NCBI RefSeq assembly: GCF_014648815.1
Contig: NZ_BMRV01000002.1
Span: forward strand, 558,001-622,000
Length of the DNA stretch: 64,000 nucleotides
Source of the DNA: Streptomyces flaveolus
Lineage (GTDB): Bacteria > Actinomycetota > Actinomycetes > Streptomycetales > Streptomycetaceae
Direction: 5' to 3'
Part shown: positions 57,965 through 64,000 of the stretch, one piece after another
Numbering within the stretch: position 1 is the first letter of the stretch
How the letters are laid out: every line of letters starts with the position of its first letter
The notes under the pieces: generated by a model
What the model saw: the letters and a program-made list of their open reading frames with translations, nothing else
Databases searched by the model: none
Told to the model about the DNA's origin: nothing
Position numbers and translations under genes: made by a program

Positions 57965-58463
57965 CACTGCCTCCATGAAGCGACTACATCCATCCGTACC
58001 GACAAGTACCGCACATATCACCCATGCCCGTACACAGGGGCACGGTGCGCATGGGCCGCACATTCCCGCACCAAGTGCGCGAAGTGCGCGCCCCCGCGGT
58101 ACAGACGCCCCGCACCATGCCGTCCGGGGGAAGTGAACGAACGTTATCGCCAGCATCCCGCAACCGGCAGTTTCGCGGTGGAGACAGAGGGGGAAATCAC
58201 ACGGTGGGACATGTTCGCCGCGCACCGTCTCAGGGGCCGCGGAGTGAACACGCGCACGGAGAGCCGCAGCGAGGGCAGGACGGGGCAGGGCAGCCGCAGG
58301 CCTCGGCGCCGTATCCAACGGCACCAAAGGGCACAGAGCCCACCACACTGGCACACTGGTTTACGTAAACCTCGCAAACACCACCCATCACTGGTGTCAC
58401 GGCTCTCCACGAGGGCACACGGGGACAGAGGCGTTCCTCCGCGTGCCGACAGGAGGTCGGCCC
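57965..58463. other. 499-base divergent region between icmB and the lipase gene
   Basis: No gene seen. Two tandem AAGTGCGCG copies (58073-58081, 58082-58090) and a 14-bp palindrome GGTTTACGTAAACC (58358-58371) are the recognisable elements; AGGAGG at 58451-58456 is the ribosome site for the lipase-like gene. Confidence 0.6.
58358..58371. promoter_or_regulatory. 14-bp palindrome upstream of the lipase-like gene
   Basis: GGTTTACGTAAACC is a perfect palindrome and locally AT-rich, 93 bases before the ATG. It is likely an operator; regulator unknown. Confidence 0.5.
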
Positions 58464-59468
58464 ATGAAGGTCACGACGGCAGCACTGCCCCTTCTCCCGC
58501 TCTGTCAGCGTTTTCTGCCCGCACTCCCGGCGATCCCGGCGCTCACGGCCCTGCCGGGGCTCCCAGGGCTCCCGGGGATGTCGGCGCTCACCGGCTTTTC
58601 GGGCCTCTCCGGCCTGGCCGCCCTTCCGGGCAGGGTGACGGGGCTCTCCACGGCCCTCCTGAAGGCGACGGTCCTGGAGGCCGCGATCCTCGCCGGGCAT
58701 CTCCTTCTCTACCCCTCCGGCATCGCCCAGGAGCGCCGGTGCGTCCCCGGGCCGTCCCGTGCGGTCTCCCGGGACCCGAAGTCCTCCTCCGCACCCACCG
58801 CACAGCTGGCGGCCCCCACCAGCCCCCCGGTCGTCCTGCTGCACGGTTTCATCGACAACCGCTCGGTCTTCCTCCTCCTGCGCCGCAGCCTGGCCCAGCA
58901 CGGCAGGCAGCAGATCGAGTCGCTGAACTACTCACCGCTGACCTGCGACATCCGCTGTGCCGCCGAGCTGCTCGGCCGGCACATCGAGGAGATCTGCGAG
59001 CGCTCGGGCAGTGACCGCGTCGACGTCGTCGGGCACAGCCTCGGCGGGCTGATCGCCCGGTACTACGTGCAGCGCCTCGGCGGTGACCTGCGCGTCCGGA
59101 CCCTCGTGACGCTCGGTACCCCGCACGCGGGCACCCGGGTGGTACCGCTGGCGAACGCCCACCCGATCGTGCGCCAGATGCGCCCCGGTTCGGCGGTGCT
59201 CGAGGAGCTGGCCCTGCCGGCGCCCGGCTGCCGCACCCGGTTCGTCAGCTTCTGGAGCGACCTGGACCGTGTGATGGACCCGCTGGAGACGGCCTGTCTC
59301 GACCATCCCGACCTGACCGTCCAGAACGTCCGGGTGAGCGGCATCGGCCACCTGGCCCTGCCCGTGCACCCCGCCGTGGCCACCGGGATCCGGCAGGCGC
59401 TCGACACGCCCGGGCCGGATGCGGACACGGCGGCCGGCGGCCGTTCGGGCGGACTGACCGTCGCCTGA
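58464..59468 (+). CDS. Secreted lipase/esterase-like alpha/beta hydrolase
   Basis: 334 aa. ATG 58464 follows AGGAGG. The N-terminus is hydrophobic and LPxLPxL-rich (FLPALPAIPALTALPGLPGL), a signal or membrane segment. The alpha/beta-hydrolase core has VVLLHGFIDNRSVFLLL (oxyanion HG), the nucleophile VVGHSLGGLIARYYV, and His in GIGHLALPVHPAV. This is the lipase class 2/triacylglycerol-lipase-like group; substrate unproven. Cys residues near SPLTCDIRCA and ACLDHP may form disulfides. Confidence 0.85.
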   Translation: MKVTTAALPLLPLCQRFLPALPAIPALTALPGLPGLPGMSALTGFSGLSGLAALPGRVTGLSTALLKATVLEAAILAGHLLLYPSGIAQERRCVPGPSRAVSRDPKSSSAPTAQLAAPTSPPVVLLHGFIDNRSVFLLLRRSLAQHGRQQIESLNYSPLTCDIRCAAELLGRHIEEICERSGSDRVDVVGHSLGGLIARYYVQRLGGDLRVRTLVTLGTPHAGTRVVPLANAHPIVRQMRPGSAVLEELALPAPGCRTRFVSFWSDLDRVMDPLETACLDHPDLTVQNVRVSGIGHLALPVHPAVATGIRQALDTPGPDADTAAGGRSGGLTVA

Positions 59469-59663
59469 GCGCGGAATTCTCACCCGATCGGCCGCCGGAA
59501 CGGCCTCCGAAGCCCTCGCCGAGGCGCTCACCACGGCCGTAATCACGGCGACACACCCCGGTCAAAGTCGAACAAACGTCGAACACAAAGCCAAGCTCGC
59601 GCCCGTCGTCCCCCAAAACACGGCCGAATGCCCGTTTCCTGCGGGGGCGAAACCTGCAGAAGA

Positions 59664-59693
59664 TTGTCGCGCCCGCATACCGCCGGGTACAGT
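59664..59693 (+). promoter_or_regulatory. Putative promoter of the M23 peptidase gene
   Basis: TTGTCG (59664-59669), 18-base spacer, TACAGT (59688-59693). A direct repeat GTCGAACA lies upstream (59567-59574 and 59578-59585). Confidence 0.5.
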
Positions 59694-59740
59694 CGCCGCA
59701 CTGCTCTGGCAGCCCTGTTGTCGAGGCGAAAGAGAAGTTG

Positions 59741-61357
59741 GTGAACGACCGTCACCCGTCGGGGGGCATGACCACCCCGGCCTCGGCTTCCGACGCCGAC
59801 CCGGCGCACTACGCGCCGTACGGCACCGGTGAAGCCCAGTACGGCGACCTCACCACGTACGGCGGCTACGACGCCACCGGTTTTGCCACCGGCCCCCACG
59901 CCACGGCGACCTTCGCCGCGGATCCGCTCTTCGGCAGCCTCCCGGACCAGAACACGGGCGGCTACGACACCACCGGCTCGTACGACACCACGGCCTACGC
60001 CGCCACCGGCACGTACGACTCCACCCAGTGGGCCACCGGCAGCCACCAGACGCTGCACCACGACGCGTACGCGGCCCAGCACCACGCCGCCTACGACACC
60101 GGCGCCTACGACACGACCACGTGGACGGCCGACGGGCAGCAGCCCGTCATGGTGCCGGCGCAGGCGACGAGCGTCGAGTCGACGGGCCAGTGGGACACGG
60201 CCGCCTGGGCCCAGCCCGACCAGTCCGGCAACCCCGCCGACCGGACCCAGCAGTGGGACTGGGGCACCCAGACCTTCGCCACGGGGACGTTCGAAGCAGC
60301 GGCCTTCGAAACCGGCACCTTCGACACAGGGGCCTTCGAGGCCGTGGCCTTCGGCACCGGCACCTTCGACACCGGCGCCTACGACGCCACGCAGTGGAAC
60401 TCGGACGGCGCGACGCAGGACACCACGGCGCAGGACTCCGCGACCGACACCGCTCCGGCCGCCTCCGACGAACCCGCCCCGCGCGACGACGGGTTGACGG
60501 CCACCGGCGAACTCCCCGCCGTGACCCCGCTGCTCGAGGAGCAGGAAGAGGTCGTCCCGGCCCCCCGGATCCCGGCCGCACGCGCCGCCTCCCGGGGCGG
60601 GTCGCGTTCCCGTCGGCGTCAGCCGGCCAAGCGCTCGGCACTGATGACCATCGCCGTCCCCTCGGCCTGCGTGATGAGCGTCGCCGGCATCGCCGCGGCC
60701 TCCGTCGGCGGTCTGAGCGGTGAGGACGGCAAGGAGACCACGGCGTCGGCGGCGGACGCGGCCGACGCGGACGCCGCGCCGGTGAAGCCGTCCACCGCCA
60801 ACAACAAGCTGGACACGCAGCTCGCGAGCCTCTCCGCCGGTGCCGACGACTTCGCCGACCGGGCCAGCCGGACGCAGGAACGCATCGACCTCAAGGCCGA
60901 GCAGGCGGCGGAGAAGAGGCGGGCGGCGGAGGAGGCGGCCCGTAAGGAGCGGCTGCGCCCCAAGTTCGCGCTCCCGGTCGAGCAGCACGGGCTCAGCGCC
61001 TACTACGGCCAGGCCGGCATCAACTGGATGTCCGCCCACACCGGCATCGACTTCCCCGTGACGTACGGCACGAAGGTGATGGCGGCGACCGACGGCACGG
61101 TGCGTACGCAGTACAACGTCGCGTACGGGAACATGCTGATCCTCACCGCGAAGGACGGCACGGAGACCTGGTACTGCCACCTCTCCAGTTACCAGGTTCC
61201 CTACGGTGCGAAAGTCAAGGCCGGCGATCCGATCGCGCTCTCCGGCGACACGGGGAACTCGACCGGACCGCACCTGCACTTCGAGGTGCGGCCGTCCGGC
61301 GGAGGGGCGATCGACCCGCTCCCGTGGCTGCGCAGCCACGGTCTCGACCCGCAGTGA
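59741..61357 (+). CDS. Membrane-anchored M23 (LytM) peptidase with long repetitive cytoplasmic domain
   Basis: 538 aa from GTG 59741. Residues about 40-215 are a disordered region of Tyr/Asp/Thr/Gly units (YDTTGSYDTTAYAATGTYDS and later ETGTFDTGAFEAVAFGTGTF). A basic segment precedes one TM helix (LMTIAVPSACVMSVAGIAAA), then a coiled coil (AEQAAEKRRAAEEAARKERL). The C-terminal M23 domain has both metal motifs, SAHTGIDFPV (HxxxD) and GPHLHFEV (HxH), and is a full-length peptidoglycan endopeptidase. The cytoplasmic repeat tail is unusual for this family. Confidence 0.88.
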   Translation: MNDRHPSGGMTTPASASDADPAHYAPYGTGEAQYGDLTTYGGYDATGFATGPHATATFAADPLFGSLPDQNTGGYDTTGSYDTTAYAATGTYDSTQWATGSHQTLHHDAYAAQHHAAYDTGAYDTTTWTADGQQPVMVPAQATSVESTGQWDTAAWAQPDQSGNPADRTQQWDWGTQTFATGTFEAAAFETGTFDTGAFEAVAFGTGTFDTGAYDATQWNSDGATQDTTAQDSATDTAPAASDEPAPRDDGLTATGELPAVTPLLEEQEEVVPAPRIPAARAASRGGSRSRRRQPAKRSALMTIAVPSACVMSVAGIAAASVGGLSGEDGKETTASAADAADADAAPVKPSTANNKLDTQLASLSAGADDFADRASRTQERIDLKAEQAAEKRRAAEEAARKERLRPKFALPVEQHGLSAYYGQAGINWMSAHTGIDFPVTYGTKVMAATDGTVRTQYNVAYGNMLILTAKDGTETWYCHLSSYQVPYGAKVKAGDPIALSGDTGNSTGPHLHFEVRPSGGGAIDPLPWLRSHGLDPQ

Positions 61358-61393
61358 CCCCGCAGTGACGGAGTAACGTCTCAACAGCCTCCC

Positions 61394-61421
61394 GTGAGCC
61401 CCGTCCACCGACGGGGCTCAC
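61394..61421. terminator. Bidirectional terminator between the M23 gene and pcrA
   Basis: GTGAGCCCCGTC (61394-61405) pairs with GACGGGGCTCAC (61410-61421), 12-bp stem and CACC loop, between convergent stops. Confidence 0.88.
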
Positions 61422-61447
61422 CGGACTGAGCGCCTCTCAGCACCCGC

Positions 61448-63937
61448 TCAGAGCTTTTCCACCGGCGCGTACCGCAGCAGCAGCCGCTTCGGCTTGGTGT
61501 CCCCGAAGTCGATCGTCGCCTCCGCGTTCCCCCCGGTGCCCTTGACCCCGACCACCGTGCCGAGCCCGAACTGGTCGTGCGTGACCCGGTCGCCGACCGC
61601 CAGCGAGACCGTCGGCTTCTCGGAGGCGGACCGGCGCGTGGCGAAGCCGGACGCGCCCGACGCCGAGGAGCGGGACCGGGACGACGACAGCGAGGCCGCC
61701 ACTCCGGAGACCGGCGCGGAGGGCGCGGGCCCGTTCGCCCCGGTGCGCTTCCACTCCAGGTGGGGCGCCGGGATCTCCTCGAGGAACCGCGAGGGCGGGT
61801 TGTACGACGGCTGCCCCCAGGCGCTGCGCAGCGTGGACCGGGTCAGGTACAGCCGCTCCCGCGCACGCGTGATGCCGACGTAGGCCAGGCGGCGCTCCTC
61901 CTCCAGCTCCTTGGCCTGGCCGAGGGCGCGCATGTGCGGGAAGACGCCGTCCTCCATGCCGGTGAGGAAGACGACCGGGAACTCCAGGCCCTTGGCGGTG
62001 TGCAGGGTCATCAGGGTGACGACGCCGTCGCCGTCCTCCTCGTCGGGGATCTGGTCGGAGTCGGCGACCAGCGCGACCCGCTCCAGGAAGTCGGCCAGCG
62101 TGCCGGCGCTCTCCCCCTCGGCCTCGGCCCGCTCCTGCTCGAACTCCAGGGCGACGGCGGCGAGTTCCTGGAGGTTCTCGATGCGGGTCTCGTCCTGCGG
62201 GTCGGTGGAGGACTGCAACTCGGCGAGGTAACCGGTGCGTTCGAGGATGGCCTCCAGCACGGTCGCCGGTCCGGCGCCGGACTCGACGATCGTGCGGAGG
62301 TCCTCCATGAGCGCGTTGAACCGCTTGACGGCGTTCGCGGAGCGCGCGGCCATGCCGTACGCCTCGTCCACGCGGCGCAGCGCCTGCGGGAAGCTGATCT
62401 TCTCCCGCTGGGCGAGCGCGTCGATCATCGCCTCTGCGCGGTCGCCGATGCCGCGCTTGGGGACGTTGAGGATGCGGCGCAGCGGCACCGAGTCCTCGGG
62501 GTTGGCCAGGACGCGCAGGTAGGCCAGGACGTCCCGGACCTCCTTGCGCTCGTAGAAGCGGACGCCGCCGACGACCTTGTAGGGCAGGCCGACGCGGATG
62601 AACACTTCCTCGAAGACACGGGACTGGGCGTTGGTGCGGTAGAACACGGCGACGTCGCCGGCCCGGGCCTCGCCCGCGTCCGTGAGGCGGTCTATCTCGT
62701 CGGCGACGAACTGGGCCTCGTCGTGCTCGGTGTCGGCGACGTACCCGGTGATCTGCGAACCCGCGCCCTGATTGGTCCACAGGTTCTTGGGGCGGCGGGA
62801 CTCGTTGCGCTCGATGACCGCGTTGGCCGCGCTCAGGATCGTCTGGGTGGAGCGGTAGTTCTGCTCCAGCAGGATCGTCGTGGCGTCCGGGTAGTCCTCC
62901 TCGAACTGGAGGATGTTGCGGATGGTGGCGCCGCGGAAGGCGTAGATCGACTGGTCGGCGTCGCCCACCACGCACAGCTCGGCGGGCGGGACCTCGGCTT
63001 CGGGCGGCACGTCGACGGGGTGCTCCGAGGTGCCGACGAGCTCGCGCACGAGGGCGTACTGGGCGTGGTTGGTGTCCTGGTACTCGTCGACCAGGACGTG
63101 CCGGAAGCGGCGGCGGTAGTGCTCGGCGACGTCCGGGAAGGCGCGGAGCAGGTTGACCGTGGTCATGATCAGGTCGTCGAAGTCGAGGGCGTTGGCCTCG
63201 CGCAGCCGCGACTGGTACATCGCGTAGGCCTGGGCGAGGGTCTTCTCGAAACCGTCGGCGGCCTGGGCGGCGAAGTCCTCCTCGTCGATCAGCTCGTTCT
63301 TGAGGTTGCTGATCTTGGCGCTGAAGGACTTGGGCGGGAAGCGCTTGGGGTCGAGGTCCAGGTCGCGGCAGACCAGCGCCATCAGGCGCTTGGAGTCGGC
63401 GGCGTCGTAGATCGAGAACGACGACGTGAAGCCGAGCCTCTTGGACTCGCGGCGCAGGATGCGGACGCATGCGCTGTGGAAGGTCATCACCCACATCGCG
63501 TTGGCGCGCGGGCCGACGAGCTGCTCGACGCGCTCCTTCATCTCGCCCGCGGCCTTGTTGGTGAAGGTGATCGCGAGGATCTGCCCGGGATGGACGCCCC
63601 GCTCGCCCAGCAGGTGGGCGATGCGGTGGGTGAGCACCCGGGTCTTGCCGGAGCCGGCGCCGGCCACGATGAGCAGCGGGGAGCCGGAGTGCACGACGGC
63701 GGCGCGCTGGTTGTCGTTCAGCCCATCCAGGAGCGCGGCCGGGTCCAGGACGGGGCGCGGGGCGCCGTCCCGGTAGTACGGGTCCCGGTCCGGCGGCGCG
63801 TCGAACTTCCCGCCGAACAGATCGTGCGGAACCGGCTCCGTCACGTGATCGTCCTCGGGCGGCGGCGGGGGTTCCTCCTCGTGACCGCGCGGGGTCTGGA
63901 GGCTCGCCAGGAAGCTTTCGTCAAAGAGGCTGCTCAT
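61448..63937 (-). CDS. pcrA: UvrD/PcrA-type ATP-dependent DNA helicase
   Basis: 829 aa, SF1 helicase, complete. An acidic/Pro-rich N-terminal ~70 residues precede LNDNQRAAVVHSGSPLLIVA (Q motif) and Walker A AGAGSGKTRVLTHRIA. Others are TFTNKAAGEMKERVEQ (Ia), VDEYQDTNHAQYAL (II), VGDADQSIYAFRGA (III), LEQNYRSTQTIL (IV), TLMTLHTAKGLEFPVVFLTG (V) and YVGITRARERLYL (VI). The C-terminal Tudor-like RNAP-binding end is VGDRVTHDQFGLGTVVGVKG. It unwinds DNA in repair and replication. Start ATG 63937 lies 9 bases after a DNA-damage -10. Confidence 0.96.
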   Translation of the reverse strand: MSSLFDESFLASLQTPRGHEEEPPPPPEDDHVTEPVPHDLFGGKFDAPPDRDPYYRDGAPRPVLDPAALLDGLNDNQRAAVVHSGSPLLIVAGAGSGKTRVLTHRIAHLLGERGVHPGQILAITFTNKAAGEMKERVEQLVGPRANAMWVMTFHSACVRILRRESKRLGFTSSFSIYDAADSKRLMALVCRDLDLDPKRFPPKSFSAKISNLKNELIDEEDFAAQAADGFEKTLAQAYAMYQSRLREANALDFDDLIMTTVNLLRAFPDVAEHYRRRFRHVLVDEYQDTNHAQYALVRELVGTSEHPVDVPPEAEVPPAELCVVGDADQSIYAFRGATIRNILQFEEDYPDATTILLEQNYRSTQTILSAANAVIERNESRRPKNLWTNQGAGSQITGYVADTEHDEAQFVADEIDRLTDAGEARAGDVAVFYRTNAQSRVFEEVFIRVGLPYKVVGGVRFYERKEVRDVLAYLRVLANPEDSVPLRRILNVPKRGIGDRAEAMIDALAQREKISFPQALRRVDEAYGMAARSANAVKRFNALMEDLRTIVESGAGPATVLEAILERTGYLAELQSSTDPQDETRIENLQELAAVALEFEQERAEAEGESAGTLADFLERVALVADSDQIPDEEDGDGVVTLMTLHTAKGLEFPVVFLTGMEDGVFPHMRALGQAKELEEERRLAYVGITRARERLYLTRSTLRSAWGQPSYNPPSRFLEEIPAPHLEWKRTGANGPAPSAPVSGVAASLSSSRSRSSASGASGFATRRSASEKPTVSLAVGDRVTHDQFGLGTVVGVKGTGGNAEATIDFGDTKPKRLLLRYAPVEKL

Positions 63938-63946
63938 CGCTCTCCG

Positions 63947-63969
63947 AGTCTAGGGCGCCCCACCGACAA
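63947..63969 (-). promoter_or_regulatory. PafBC/RecA-NDp promoter of pcrA
   Basis: Minus strand TTGTCGGTG (63969-63961), N8, TAGACT (63952-63947), an exact match to TTGTCRGTG-N8-TANNNT. The start would be near 63940, giving a leader of only about 3 bases. Confidence 0.85.
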
Positions 63970-64000
63970 CCGGCTGCCACCCCGGAAAATGGCCGGCATC

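Noticed and set aside
59469..59740. A c-di-AMP (ydaO) riboswitch before the M23 gene, as seen for other Streptomyces wall hydrolases
   Set aside because: None of the conserved ydaO sequence blocks could be found on either strand.

Overview
The window is a piece of a Streptomyces chromosome. The evidence is very high GC, coding frames with G or C in nearly every third codon position, many GTG/TTG starts, and gene families and dispersed repeats typical of that genus. I see no rRNA, tRNA, CRISPR array, insertion sequence or prophage. The region reads as core chromosome, with dense short operons and strong intergenic hairpins, rather than a mobile island. Species cannot be fixed from the sequence alone.

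Layout. 1-1070: end of the succinate dehydrogenase operon (sdhA 3' end, sdhB). 1235-5636: Uma2-family and VOC proteins, a TetR-controlled three-gene operon with a double operator, a metallophosphoesterase and a small SCO4848-type membrane protein. 5728-7870: penicillin-binding D,D-carboxypeptidase and a YihY/BrkB membrane protein. 7858-12049: homologues of the whole decaprenyl-phosphoryl-arabinose pathway (GtrA, UbiA/DPPR synthase, PAP2 phosphatase, DprE1, DprE2). 12060-15379: 2'-5' RNA ligase family, trpS, and glyA preceded by a ZTP riboswitch. 15616-20336: glutathionylspermidine-synthase-like gene with a lipoprotein, and a MocR regulator facing two AhpD-like genes and a PEP-mutase-like gene. 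20340-27604: choline-to-glycine-betaine operon betB-betA-ATPase-permease-binding protein. 27783-34873: Pro-rich membrane protein, mdh, XRE-TM-DUF2690 protein, DUF3017, folD and another membrane protein. 35006-37332: FHA protein plus a kinase fused to a transglycosylase-like domain. 37454-43754: purH, purN, membrane proteins (one PerM-like) and an XRE/sigma-like/TM protein. 43871-48780: sucD, sucC and two repetitive secreted proteins. 48921-56876: a two-operon MoxR / DUF5682 / VWA // SWIM / DUF5691 system. 57548-63937: icmB, a lipase-like hydrolase, an M23 peptidase and pcrA.

How genes work together. TCA-cycle genes (sdh, mdh, sucCD) are interleaved with one-carbon and purine genes (glyA, folD, purH, purN). 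The ZTP riboswitch on glyA senses the purine/10-formyl-THF state, which links those loci. The choline operon makes and imports the osmolyte glycine betaine.

The most interesting object is the divergent MoxR/VWA/SWIM system. Its shared promoter region carries a 14-bp perfect inverted repeat, and both arms contain the LexA-independent DNA-damage (RecA-NDp, PafBC-type) promoter core TTGTCAGTG. The arm driving the SWIM gene matches TTGTCRGTG-N8-TANNNT exactly and predicts a leaderless transcript. The same promoter architecture sits in front of pcrA at the right edge. This suggests an undescribed damage-inducible MoxR chaperone-like module.
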